This document shows, piece by piece, positions 55,802-64,000 of a stretch of 64,000 nucleotides of DNA (its first letter is position 1; each line of letters opens with the position of its first letter). Below the pieces are notes generated by a model that saw nothing but the letters and a program-made list of their open reading frames with translations, was not told the DNA's origin and made no database searches. The stretch spans positions 23,206 to 87,205 of the forward strand of contig JAFZZI010000031.1 of NCBI GenBank assembly GCA_017615835.1, in the 5' to 3' direction. This stretch comes from Bacteroidaceae bacterium. GTDB lineage: Bacteria; Bacteroidota; Bacteroidia; Bacteroidales; Bacteroidaceae. Both the position numbers and the translations under genes were made by a program.

Positions 55802-55809
55802 TATTTTTG
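55802..55809 (+). promoter_or_regulatory. Promoter -7 element for pheS (TATTTTTG)
   Basis: Perfect TAnnTTTG, 21 bases before the ATG at 55831. The same motif on the opposite strand serves murB 33 bases away. It excludes the in-frame TTG at 55807 as a start. Confidence 0.55.
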
Positions 55810-55830
55810 CGTTCCGTAAATGCATCTGGT

Positions 55831-56853
55831 ATGATTATTGACAATATTGACGAACTCCTCAAAGAGATTGAAGGACTGAAGGCTCAGACAGCCGAAGAAT
55901 TGGAGCAGCTGCGCATCAAGTATCTCAGCAAGAAAGGCATTATCAACGACCTTATGTCCGAATTTCGCCTTGTCCCCGCTGAGAAGAAAAAAGAGATCGG
56001 CATGAAACTTAATCAACTCAAGACCATGGCACAGGACAAAATAAACGAGTTGAAAGCCAATTTCGAGCAAAAAGCTGAGGCTGGAGTCAAGCCTGATTTA
56101 ACCCGCACTGAATATCCTGTCAATCTGGGAACGCGTCATCCTTTGAACATTGTCCGTAATGAGATAATTGATATCTTCTCGCGTCTTGGTTTTGTTTTGG
56201 CAGATGGACCTGAAGTAGAAGACGACTGGCATGTGTTCTCTTCGATGAATTTTGCCGAGGACCATCCTGCACGCGACATGCAGGACACGTTCTTCATTGA
56301 GGCGCACCCTGACATAATTTTGCGTACCCACACCTCGTCGGTACAAAGCCGAGTTATGGAACACACTCAGCCCCCGATACGCATAATTTGCCCGGGCCGA
56401 GTATATCGCAACGAGGCCATCAGTTATCGGGCACACTGTTTCTTCCATCAGGTTGAAGCCCTCTACGTTGACCGCAACGTAAGTTTCGCAGACCTAAAGC
56501 AAGTGCTTCTCTATTTCGCACAGCAGATGTTCGGTTCTGAAACACGCATCCGACTCCGTCCGAGCTATTTCCCTTTCACCGAGCCTAGTGCAGAAATGGA
56601 CATTAGCTGCAACATTTGCGGCGGCAAGGGATGTCAGTTCTGCAAGGGTACCGGATGGGTTGAGATTCTGGGATGTGGAATGGTACATCCAAATGTTCTA
56701 AAGCTTAACGGCATCAACAGCGAAGAGTACACCGGTTTCGCACTTGGTATGGGAATCGAGCGCATAACAAATCTCAAATACCAGGTCAAAGACTTGCGTA
56801 TGTTCTCAGAAAACGATGTACGTTTCTTGCGGGAGTTCCAGTCTGCTCACTGA
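55831..56853 (+). CDS. pheS: Phenylalanyl-tRNA synthetase alpha subunit
   Basis: 340 residues from ATG 55831 (MIIDNIDELLKEIEGLKAQ). The N-terminal coiled-coil binds tRNA; the class II catalytic part has HPLNIVRNEIIDIFSRLGF, RTHTSSVQSRVM, RICPGRVYRNEAISYRAHCFFHQVEALYVD and the end LGMGIERITNLKYQVKDLRMF. A Cys cluster (CNICGGKGCQFCKGTGW) typical of bacterial PheS is present. The beta subunit gene is not adjacent, as is common in this phylum. Ordinary housekeeping gene. Confidence 0.97.
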   Translation: MIIDNIDELLKEIEGLKAQTAEELEQLRIKYLSKKGIINDLMSEFRLVPAEKKKEIGMKLNQLKTMAQDKINELKANFEQKAEAGVKPDLTRTEYPVNLGTRHPLNIVRNEIIDIFSRLGFVLADGPEVEDDWHVFSSMNFAEDHPARDMQDTFFIEAHPDIILRTHTSSVQSRVMEHTQPPIRIICPGRVYRNEAISYRAHCFFHQVEALYVDRNVSFADLKQVLLYFAQQMFGSETRIRLRPSYFPFTEPSAEMDISCNICGGKGCQFCKGTGWVEILGCGMVHPNVLKLNGINSEEYTGFALGMGIERITNLKYQVKDLRMFSENDVRFLREFQSAH

Positions 56854-56874
56854 TAAAATCTTTACAAATTAGCG

Positions 56875-57519
56875 ATGCGGAAAGCCGAGTTGTATAAACA
56901 CTGCATCGAGTACTTCATTGAGGCTATTCCGATAGCAGAAACTGAACTGAACTACAATTCCGACTATCAGTTATTGGTTGCCGTTATGCTGTCAGCACAG
57001 TGCACTGACAAACGCGTCAACATGGTTACTCCAGAACTATTCCGCCACTACCCTACTGTGGCAGACATGGCAACTGCGGCACCGCAGCAGATTCTGCAAT
57101 ACATAAGCAGTGTATCATACCCAAATTCCAAAGCCAACCATCTGGCTGAAATGGCGCGCCAGGTAATGCAGCGTTATGGTGGCAATATCCCACGGACAAT
57201 AGACGAACTGATTACTCTACCTGGAGTCGGCCGTAAGACCGCCAATGTAATGCAGGCAGTAGCCTATGGCGGTCAGGCAATGCCAGTTGACACCCATGTA
57301 TTCCGCGTCAGCCACCGGATAGGTCTTGTGTCTGAAAAATGTACCACACCTCTTAGCGTCGAGAAAGAACTCGTAAGAAATTTTCCGAATAACATCCTAT
57401 CAACAGCACATCATTGGCTAATACTGCACGGACGCTATACATGCACTTCCCGTAATCCAAAGTGCTCACAATGCGGCCTGAATAAGATCTGCCGCTACGC
57501 TGAACATCTCAGAACCTGA
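56875..57519 (+). CDS. nth: Endonuclease III
   Basis: DNA glycosylase/AP lyase of base-excision repair, 214 residues. The helix-hairpin-helix LPGVGRKTANVM carries the catalytic lysine (Lys121), the catalytic aspartate is in VDTHVFRVSHR (Asp139), and the iron-sulfur cluster is held by C-x6-C-x2-C-x5-C near the end (CTSRNPKCSQCGLNKIC). Typical length. It follows pheS by 21 bases and is convergent with the GH9 gene. Confidence 0.96.
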   Translation: MRKAELYKHCIEYFIEAIPIAETELNYNSDYQLLVAVMLSAQCTDKRVNMVTPELFRHYPTVADMATAAPQQILQYISSVSYPNSKANHLAEMARQVMQRYGGNIPRTIDELITLPGVGRKTANVMQAVAYGGQAMPVDTHVFRVSHRIGLVSEKCTTPLSVEKELVRNFPNNILSTAHHWLILHGRYTCTSRNPKCSQCGLNKICRYAEHLRT

Positions 57520-57569
57520 GCGATACCAGACAAAGCGTCGGAGAAAACTCTCATGAAGATATTACGACC

Positions 57570-60137
57570 TCATTCGCTTGTCAGGTCCTTTAATGCTTCG
57601 CCGAATATGAGGTATGAGGTGTTGCCGGCGATGGTTCCTTCGTTCTGTCCCCAAAGGAATGGCCAATCATCGAAGTTCTCGAAATGATCGGGGTGACGGA
57701 ACAGAATGCCTGGTGCTACGTTACCGGGTATAAACGAAAAGTCAGCGCGATTGTTACCATAGAATACCTGTTTGGGACGGGCAGCCCCTACGGTAGCCAC
57801 TAGGGAGTAATTGTGGTAGGGATGACAGCCAAACATATAATCCGCGGCTCTATAGGCATAATTCTTGTCAATAATGTCAGGAAAGTATTTGCTGGCAAAG
57901 CATATTGTGGTACCAAAACTGATGACGGAGCCACTGCTTGCCCAGTTTCCAAGTCCTATCGGCACTGAATATGGGTTTTCCTTTTCCAGTCTTTCAACGT
58001 ATTCCTTATACTGAGCCACGTACGGACGCAGTTTTTCTTTGTATTCGGCATCCATGTACGGAATGGCATCCAGGGCTGTTCTGATAGAGCTGTTAACATT
58101 GCGGTCAAGGGCCGTCCAGACCTGACTTAAAAACAGTTCTTTATAACTGACCTCTCCAGTCGATACGAACATCTGCAAATTTGTTCCCATGTTTCCACCA
58201 CCTCTGCGATTACCTTCCTGCATCTGTCCGCTACCCCGGCGCTGTGCTACTTGTCTGCGGAGCATATTTATTTCCTCAGCTTCCTTGGCAAGTCGGACTG
58301 ATTGTTTCATAGCTCTTTCGGATAAATTGTCATTGTAGCCTTTTAGGACCCTGCTGGCAGCTGCGAACATCATTGCTGCGTTCTGATCAAGGCCTGTATT
58401 GCGGTCAGTAAACGCCCACATGTCATCCTTAGTCCCGCTTGATTTGCCGTCAGCTGATTTCTGATATGGCTTGAGGCTCGGATCGTAGTGAAGTCCGTCT
58501 GTAATAGCAGCTGCATCTCCCAGATGATGGTAATTGTCAAGAACGCCATTTGAAAGCGTTGAAGCCATATAGCCAATGTTCTCTGCCTGAGCAACGAGAT
58601 TCAGTACTCCGTGCTCTATATACTGAAGTACGTCTGGTTTCCCATCCGGCCGGTGAAGGTCAACATAGCGCTGTTCTTCACTGACAAAAGTTTCATCACG
58701 CATAGGATGGAACAACTCCCAGTCGTTTACAAGATTCTGAACGACATTGATGTTTGAGCTTGTTTCAATATCAAAGTCCCCAGCATCAAAATAGCCGCCG
58801 ACATTCAGTCCTGGTATAAGCTGGTATGGCTTGTACTTTGTGTCATTCAGTGTGCGTTGACTGTGGAGGTCAAAATGATCGCTGATGGGTGCCTGAATAT
58901 AGCCTTCCTTGAATGGCTCACCGTGCCATATACGGTATCCTTCGTTAACAGTCATGTGATTCATGTGGATTGGAATCCAAACGTCACTTGTAGCATCGGT
59001 AATGTGTTCATAGACATCATTGGCTATGATAAAGTTGCCGGTTGTCGTCTTACCGTATCTGATATAATATATACCTGGTTCCCTGACAGCACTGAAGTCA
59101 AACTTGACATAGTTATATTTGTAGTATTCACCCCATACGGAAATCGGACCGCTGTAAACCTCCCTGGTATTGCCGCCGGTTTCCACTCTGTATAAAGATG
59201 CTTTAGTCAAAGGCCTGTCACTTTTATCCAGTTCTATCACCGCAACCTTCGGTTGTTCTGTCTGATAGCCGACTTGCGAGAAGCCAATGTTAGGTTCACG
59301 CACCCATCCTTCAACGGCATTGGGTTCGACAATCCAAGACAGGACCTTGCCCGTCTTGCCAGATGGCAGAATACTGCGAAGAACAAACCATCCATTTTGA
59401 GCAAGAATGCGGCCGTCATACAGATTGAGTTCCGAGTCTGAAGTAATGTGTATCATGCGCTCAGGATCATCTGGAGCCAGAAGTATGTCATGACCGGTTG
59501 ACAGTGGCAACGGATCGACAAACTGACCAGTACCACGGTCATCGTAGGTACGGAATCCTTTATACTGTCTGACCTTTTCCTCGTTGGGTCGTGCAACAGT
59601 ATTGCTTACGGCATAACGTGGAAAACGGTTTGGCCGGCCATCCATAATATAGGTTTTATTCCAGTATTGCGAGGGCAGGAACTCAAGGTTGAAACCAGCA
59701 TCACCTTCAAGTTCTGCAGGAACAGGATCGTCTAGCCAGACCGCAATCTCAACGGCTTTTCCTTTTGCTGTCACGACGAGACGTGAATTGAATTTATAAT
59801 CTGGATAACTGAGTGCCACTTCAATAGAACCTTTCTCAACACTCACGTTTCGGGAGGGTGACTGAGGAACGAGATCCCATTGTTCAGGAGTATTCGATAG
59901 TCGGACTGCACCACCTTGGACAGTTCTGACGCCATGGTGTATTATCTCAATACCGGAATTCTTCTCATCATTGAAACCACCATTGAAAGTATTGCTATAC
60001 ACAAGAACATTAACTCCTTGTCTCTCAAAATACTCAAGGCTGTTAAGCTTCAACTCACTATTGTCCTGCACTTTATTGTCGGACGTGCACGATGCCAGCA
60101 CAATTATGGCCAACAAGGCAATTGTTTTGTTTGTCAT
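57570..60137 (-). CDS. GH9 glycoside hydrolase lipoprotein with CelD-N Ig-like domain
   Basis: 855 residues, likely exported and lipid-anchored (MTNKTIALLAIIVLASC, lipobox Cys17). A long N-terminal beta region is followed by the CelD-N type Ig-like domain (IGFSQVGYQTEQPKVAVIELD) and then the GH9 catalytic barrel with GGYFDAGDFD, the catalytic Asp site, and QNEGTIAGNTS, holding the proton-donor Glu833. A short RG/Gln-rich loop (RRGSGQ, NRRGGGNMG; coded near 58190-58260) interrupts the barrel. GH9 members act on beta-1,4-glucans or related links; the exact substrate is not predictable. No SusC/SusD pair is adjacent. Confidence 0.88.
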   Translation of the reverse strand: MTNKTIALLAIIVLASCTSDNKVQDNSELKLNSLEYFERQGVNVLVYSNTFNGGFNDEKNSGIEIIHHGVRTVQGGAVRLSNTPEQWDLVPQSPSRNVSVEKGSIEVALSYPDYKFNSRLVVTAKGKAVEIAVWLDDPVPAELEGDAGFNLEFLPSQYWNKTYIMDGRPNRFPRYAVSNTVARPNEEKVRQYKGFRTYDDRGTGQFVDPLPLSTGHDILLAPDDPERMIHITSDSELNLYDGRILAQNGWFVLRSILPSGKTGKVLSWIVEPNAVEGWVREPNIGFSQVGYQTEQPKVAVIELDKSDRPLTKASLYRVETGGNTREVYSGPISVWGEYYKYNYVKFDFSAVREPGIYYIRYGKTTTGNFIIANDVYEHITDATSDVWIPIHMNHMTVNEGYRIWHGEPFKEGYIQAPISDHFDLHSQRTLNDTKYKPYQLIPGLNVGGYFDAGDFDIETSSNINVVQNLVNDWELFHPMRDETFVSEEQRYVDLHRPDGKPDVLQYIEHGVLNLVAQAENIGYMASTLSNGVLDNYHHLGDAAAITDGLHYDPSLKPYQKSADGKSSGTKDDMWAFTDRNTGLDQNAAMMFAAASRVLKGYNDNLSERAMKQSVRLAKEAEEINMLRRQVAQRRGSGQMQEGNRRGGGNMGTNLQMFVSTGEVSYKELFLSQVWTALDRNVNSSIRTALDAIPYMDAEYKEKLRPYVAQYKEYVERLEKENPYSVPIGLGNWASSGSVISFGTTICFASKYFPDIIDKNYAYRAADYMFGCHPYHNYSLVATVGAARPKQVFYGNNRADFSFIPGNVAPGILFRHPDHFENFDDWPFLWGQNEGTIAGNTSYLIFGEALKDLTSE

Positions 60138-60177
60138 ACTGATTTGGTTCTGTAATTGACAGTTTTCTTTCTATTTT

Positions 60178-60185
60178 CAAAGGTA
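60178..60185 (-). promoter_or_regulatory. Promoter -7 element for the GH9 gene (TACCTTTG)
   Basis: Perfect TAnnTTTG on the minus strand, 40 bases before the GH9 ATG. Divergent from the pgk promoter 44 bases to its right. Confidence 0.55.
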
Positions 60186-60204
60186 GCAATATATTTTTTA
60201 ATCA

Positions 60205-60237
60205 TTGGGTACAACAGGATTTTTATTATTAACTTTG
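60205..60237 (+). promoter_or_regulatory. Promoter for pgk (TTG-N22-TAACTTTG)
   Basis: TTG at 60205-60207 and a perfect TAACTTTG at 60230-60237, leaving a 63-base leader that contains the GAAACR repeat. Confidence 0.6.
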
Positions 60238-60249
60238 TGACTCTAAATA

Positions 60250-60279
60250 GAAACAGAAACGGAAACGGAAACAGAAACA
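60250..60279 (+). repeat. Hexamer repeat GAAAC(A/G) x5 in the pgk leader
   Basis: Five consecutive copies of a six-base unit, GAAACA or GAAACG, fill 60250-60279 inside the 5' leader of pgk, 21 bases before the start codon. The A-rich character fits a leader that keeps a highly expressed gene's start unstructured. A repeat number that varies between strains would alter leader length. Confidence 0.85.
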
Positions 60280-60300
60280 CAACTAAACGTAACAAAGAAT

Positions 60301-61551
60301 ATGACAATTGACAAATTCAACTTTGCAGGAAAGAAAACTTTCGTCCGTGTAGACTTCAACGTTCCAGTTGACGAGAATTTCAGAATCACCGATGACACCC
60401 GTATCGTAGCGGCAATGCCGACTCTAAAAAAAATCATTGCCGACGGTGGCCGGCTCATCATTGCATCACATATGGGGCGTCCTAAGAAGAATCCGGATCC
60501 AAAATACTCGTTGAAACACATTTTGGCTCACGTGAGCGAATGCCTTGGAGTTGACGTCAAGTTCGCTGATGACTGCGCCAAGGCTCAGGAGGCTGTAGCC
60601 GCCCTGAAGGATGGCGAGGCACTTCTGCTTGAGAATGTCCGTTTCTATGCTGAGGAAGAAGGCAAACCCCGTGGCATTGAGAAAGATGACCCTGCCTATG
60701 ACGCAGCAAAGAAGGAACTCAAGGCGGCTCAGAAAGAGTTTGCTAAAACTTTGGCTTCATATGCCGACGTATATGTCAACGATGCATTTGGCACAGCTCA
60801 CCGCAAGCATGCCACAACGGCAGTAATGGCAGACTTCTTTGATACCGACCACAAAATGTTCGGTTTCCTGATGGAGAAAGAGGTTGTTGCAGTAGAAAAA
60901 GTTCTGAACAACTCTGTGAAGCCTGTTACTGCAATCATTGGAGGTTCAAAAGTTTCCTCAAAGATTACAATTATTGAAAACCTCCTGCAGAAAGTTGACA
61001 ATCTGGTAATAATTGGCGGTATGGCATATACATTTGTTCTCGCCAAGGGAGGCAAGGTAGGTAATTCACTCTGCGAGCCCGATCAGGTTGACGTAGCTCT
61101 ATCCGTACTAAACAAGGCTAAAGAACTTGGAGTAAACATAATTCTGCCTGTTGATTGCCTGGCTGCAGACAAATTCGACAATGATGCCAACACCCAGGTT
61201 GTCGACAACAACAATGTTCCTGACGGATGGGAAGGCATGGATATAGGTCCTGCTTCAGCAAAGGCAATGGCAGGAATAATAGAATCATCCAAGACTATCC
61301 TATGGAATGGCCCTGCAGGAGTATTCGAGTTCAGCAACTTCCAGGCAGGTACAAAGGCAATCGCAACAGCCGTTGCCAATGCCACATCCAAGAACGGTGC
61401 CTTCTCGCTGGTTGGCGGCGGTGACTCAGTCAGCGCTGTAAAGCAGTTCGGTTTTGCAGACAAAGTATCATATGTTTCGACAGGTGGCGGTGCTCTGCTT
61501 GAAGCTATCGAAGGCAAGGTGCTTCCTGGAATAGCAGCTATCAAAGGTTAA
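60301..61551 (+). CDS. pgk: Phosphoglycerate kinase
   Basis: Glycolytic enzyme, 416 residues. [16 protein letters not shown] near the start, [36 protein letters not shown] and the C-terminal nucleotide loop [17 protein letters not shown] with [18 protein letters not shown] are present. Typical length. It has its own promoter, a repeat-rich leader and a rho-independent terminator. Confidence 0.98.
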   Translation: MTIDKFNFAGKKTFVRVDFNVPVDENFRITDDTRIVAAMPTLKKIIADGGRLIIASHMGRPKKNPDPKYSLKHILAHVSECLGVDVKFADDCAKAQEAVAALKDGEALLLENVRFYAEEEGKPRGIEKDDPAYDAAKKELKAAQKEFAKTLASYADVYVNDAFGTAHRKHATTAVMADFFDTDHKMFGFLMEKEVVAVEKVLNNSVKPVTAIIGGSKVSSKITIIENLLQKVDNLVIIGGMAYTFVLAKGGKVGNSLCEPDQVDVALSVLNKAKELGVNIILPVDCLAADKFDNDANTQVVDNNNVPDGWEGMDIGPASAKAMAGIIESSKTILWNGPAGVFEFSNFQAGTKAIATAVANATSKNGAFSLVGGGDSVSAVKQFGFADKVSYVSTGGGALLEAIEGKVLPGIAAIKG

Positions 61552-61569
61552 TTGATATTTTCCAAATAA

Positions 61570-61604
61570 AGGGACTGCCCCACGCGGGAAGTCCTTTTTT
61601 TTTT
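61570..61604 (+). terminator. Rho-independent terminator after pgk
   Basis: Stem AAAGGGACT...AGTCC (61570-61576 and 61590-61594, with CCC/GGG inside) followed by ten T residues. Strong intrinsic terminator, 18 bases after the pgk stop. Confidence 0.85.
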
Positions 61605-61612
61605 CGGCAACA

Positions 61613-63814
61613 GTGAACAGAAACAAGGAAACTCCAGTCGACAGACACAAGCGGATTAAAGAACTGCTTATGGACTCTCAGTTGGGCAAGGCACTTCAAC
61701 TATTAAGTACCGAAATAACCCAATTAACCGAGTGGCAGATTACATCTGATTTCGACAATATCAGTATGGAGTACCGTTACATGCTCCAATACTTTGGTCA
61801 AGGAGTGGAAGACAGCAAACGCGACAGCCTGTACCGCCAATTGGTCGGACGAAGCCTGATACTGAATGACGATGTCCTATGCTGCATTCAGATGCCGACA
61901 TCAATGTTTCTCATCGATCAGGCCAGAAGGAGTAAGAACAACCAGCCATTCAACTGTGATTATTACGACATGGCCTTGAAGCGATATGAAGACATATTAC
62001 CAATAACATATCCTGAAGAAGACTCACCCCAATTAAAGCAAGCTATCATTGAACGCGACCAACTGCTATCAAATCTGTTCGTCGACATCTGGATAAGCGG
62101 GAAATGGAATCGTGACGTGCGTAACGGATTGATAGGAATGATCAGTTCAACGCACACCACTCCTATTGACGCATGCATGATAATCAGTGCAGCTACGCTA
62201 TCCCTATTAAATAAGTTTGATCCGCAAAAAATGCTGTTTTTGGGAGAAATGAGTTCTATCAGTGACCCGCTTCCTGCTGCAAGGGCACTCACCGGATTCG
62301 TATTGGCAGCATCCAAATATGACAACATCTTGCCGTATTATTCGGAAATCACGTCACTGATTTCACTCATGTCAGACTCCATTGAAATACAGAATGGAAT
62401 TCAGAGCATCCAGTATTCTCTGTTGTTCTCCCGCGAGACAGAGAAAATCAACCAGAAAATACGCGATGAAATCATACCTGCTATTATCAGGCAAAGAAAC
62501 AAACCTTCAGACTCAACTAAGACAGACATATCGGAAGATGACTCTAATCCTGACTGGGAGAATTGGGAAGACAATCTGAGAGATCCCGCCATCCGGAAAA
62601 CAATTTATGAAATGACGGAGCTTCAGATTGAAGGCGCAGATGTATATATCAGCACATTTGCCCATCTAAAGAATTACCCTTTCTTTAAAGATCCTGTAGG
62701 ATGGTTTCGTCCATTTGACATCAGTCAGCCTGACGTCAGGGATTTGTTATCCAACAACGAATTCAAGGATTCTTCGTTAGGAAAAGAATTCATCTCAACC
62801 GAATCAATCTGTGATTCAGACAAGTATTCTTTCTGTCTCTCATACAAACTCTTTCCGAGGGAACTTCGCAGACAAATGCTTAACGAAATATTTCCTAATG
62901 CAAAAGAAGATATCTCCGCAAATAACAGAAGCGACATTCCTTCGGTAGTTTACAGACAATATGCCAAACATTACATACAAGACCTCTATCGCTTTTACAA
63001 ATTGTTTCCGCGCAGACATGAATTTTGGGATCCATTTGATAATGACACAAATCTGTTTAAAACAGACAGTTTAAGACAACTATTTAAAATCACCCAGTTT
63101 GAAAGAGCGTCTGCCGAGTTCTTATTCAAAAAAAAGTACTATCAGGAAGCTGCCGAACTGTTTGGAACAGTAATAGAAGAAAACGGTCCGGAAAGTACAG
63201 ACTGGCAAATATGGCAGAAGATAGGATTTGCACTGCAAAAAACAAACAGATATGAAGAAGGACTTGAAGCATACAACAAAGCAGACATTCTAGAGCCAGA
63301 CAACCTATGGACTATCAAACACATGGCACAATGCTGGCAAAAACTGAACAACACATCAAAGGCTGCCGAATATATGCTGATGGCTGAAAATCTCTCTCCT
63401 GAAGACCATAATCTGATTCTTCACACAGGAGAATATCTCATGAATGACAAACAATATGACGAAGCACTGAGCAAATTTCTGAAAGTCGAATACGAAGATC
63501 CCAATTCAATCAGGGCAAAACGCGACATCGCATGGTGTGCATATATGGACAAAAAGTACGACTTATCACGAAAATACTGGAATTTCGTATTATCCATGTC
63601 AAAAGCGCCCAATACACAAGACTTAGTTAACTCTGGTCATAACGAATGGTGTTCAGGAAGGACACAGGAAGCTGTAGCAATATACAGACTTGCCATAGAG
63701 TCATCTGGATACGAAGAAGTATGTACTATGCTCAATGATGACAAAGATGTGCTAATCTCGCACGGTATCAAGCCCAATGACATATCCCTAATGATGGATC
63801 TGTTAGCCTCATAG
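61613..63814 (+). CDS. TPR-repeat protein of unknown function
   Basis: 733 residues from the GTG at 61613; an ATG at 61670 would give 714. No signal peptide, so cytoplasmic. The first 450 residues are helical without a recognised domain; from about 505 come tetratricopeptide repeats (FLFKKKYYQEAAELFGTVIEENGPES, QKIGFALQKTNRYEEGLEAYNKADILEPDN, MAQCWQKLNNTSKAAEYMLMAENLSPED, GEYLMNDKQYDEALSKFLKVEYEDPNS). A scaffold role is likely; a partner is not predictable. The GTG start lies only nine bases after the pgk terminator, with no visible promoter between them. That leaves either read-through or an unseen promoter inside the 5' part. Confidence 0.8.
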   Translation: MNRNKETPVDRHKRIKELLMDSQLGKALQLLSTEITQLTEWQITSDFDNISMEYRYMLQYFGQGVEDSKRDSLYRQLVGRSLILNDDVLCCIQMPTSMFLIDQARRSKNNQPFNCDYYDMALKRYEDILPITYPEEDSPQLKQAIIERDQLLSNLFVDIWISGKWNRDVRNGLIGMISSTHTTPIDACMIISAATLSLLNKFDPQKMLFLGEMSSISDPLPAARALTGFVLAASKYDNILPYYSEITSLISLMSDSIEIQNGIQSIQYSLLFSRETEKINQKIRDEIIPAIIRQRNKPSDSTKTDISEDDSNPDWENWEDNLRDPAIRKTIYEMTELQIEGADVYISTFAHLKNYPFFKDPVGWFRPFDISQPDVRDLLSNNEFKDSSLGKEFISTESICDSDKYSFCLSYKLFPRELRRQMLNEIFPNAKEDISANNRSDIPSVVYRQYAKHYIQDLYRFYKLFPRRHEFWDPFDNDTNLFKTDSLRQLFKITQFERASAEFLFKKKYYQEAAELFGTVIEENGPESTDWQIWQKIGFALQKTNRYEEGLEAYNKADILEPDNLWTIKHMAQCWQKLNNTSKAAEYMLMAENLSPEDHNLILHTGEYLMNDKQYDEALSKFLKVEYEDPNSIRAKRDIAWCAYMDKKYDLSRKYWNFVLSMSKAPNTQDLVNSGHNEWCSGRTQEAVAIYRLAIESSGYEEVCTMLNDDKDVLISHGIKPNDISLMMDLLAS

Positions 63815-63823
63815 CACAAAAGA

Positions 63824-63859
63824 CAATGGCCTCGAAACATAAATGTTCCGAGGCCATTG
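63824..63859. terminator. Bidirectional terminator between the TPR gene and 5S rRNA
   Basis: Inverted repeat CAATGGCCTCG/CGAGGCCATTG (63824-63834 with 63849-63859), extended by AACAT/ATGTT in the loop region. Leftward, TCTTTTGTG follows (top strand CACAAAAGA), ending the rRNA transcript; rightward it ends the TPR gene with only a weak T-run. Confidence 0.8.
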
Positions 63860-63866
63860 CTTCAAA

Positions 63867-63974
<108 letters not shown>

Positions 63975-64000
63975 ATTTAAGATAATGACTATATCGCACA

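Overview
The window is a chromosomal segment from a member of the Bacteroidales (phylum Bacteroidota). The signs are many promoters of the phylum-specific form TAnnTTTG, TonB-dependent receptors with carboxypeptidase-like N-terminal domains, lipoproteins, a gliding/type IX-style C-terminal domain protein, an RG-rich GH9 glycoside hydrolase, and a Bacteroidales-type 5S rRNA. I see no insertion sequence, prophage, CRISPR array or tRNA gene. The left end cuts into a lacZ-type beta-galactosidase. The right end stops just past a 5S rRNA, so the rest of an rRNA operon lies beyond position 64000 on the minus strand.

Layout. 1-2.9 kb: beta-galactosidase (partial) and a tRNA thiouridylase with an unusual insertion. 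2.9-8.6 kb (minus): esterase lipoprotein, ABC exporter, a His-type S26 peptidase, a PduO-type cobalamin adenosyltransferase and CbiA. 8.6-17.8 kb (plus): a cobalamin riboswitch followed by two TonB-dependent receptors, a CbiK-like chelatase that is a predicted lipoprotein, and a BtuFCD-like ABC importer. 17.8-24.7 kb (minus): anaerobic corrin-ring genes packed as four consecutive two-domain fusions (CbiJ-CbiD, CbiG-CbiF, CbiE-CbiT, CbiH-CbiC), preceded by an iron-sulfur flavoprotein with a Tat-like leader. 24.7-28.9 kb (minus): a small EF-loop protein, a zinc metallopeptidase, a secreted protein of unknown function, and panB. 29-35.2 kb (plus): AddAB-like helicase-nuclease. 35.2-43.9 kb: zinc ribbon protein, orphan ECF sigma factor, THUMP-like methyltransferase, uvrA, a CHU_C protein, a LysM/periplasmic-binding protein and an outer-membrane barrel. 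43.9-47.5 kb (minus): a large TonB-dependent receptor directly downstream of an FMN riboswitch. 47.5-57.5 kb: aspS, an AraC-type regulator, lipoprotein, AsmA-like protein, MBL-fold hydrolase, murB, pheS and nth. 57.5-64 kb: GH9 enzyme, pgk, a TPR protein and 5S rRNA.

How it works together. Roughly 6.6-24 kb is a cobalamin island that combines uptake (outer-membrane receptors plus ABC importer under B12 riboswitch control) with most of the anaerobic corrin-ring pathway and two later steps (a,c-diamidation and adenosylation). CbiL, uroporphyrinogen methyltransferase and the nucleotide-loop genes are not in the window. The oddest part is the chelatase: it carries a lipoprotein signal and sits between the receptors and the ABC importer, an arrangement resembling the heme-uptake iht locus of Porphyromonas. 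The second notable system is the FMN riboswitch, whose closing helix overlaps the ribosome-binding site of a TonB-dependent receptor. It suggests a flavin-controlled, and possibly flavin-importing, outer-membrane receptor.

Limits. All calls come from reading the sequence and recalling family features; no database search or folding program was run. Promoters are consensus matches only.
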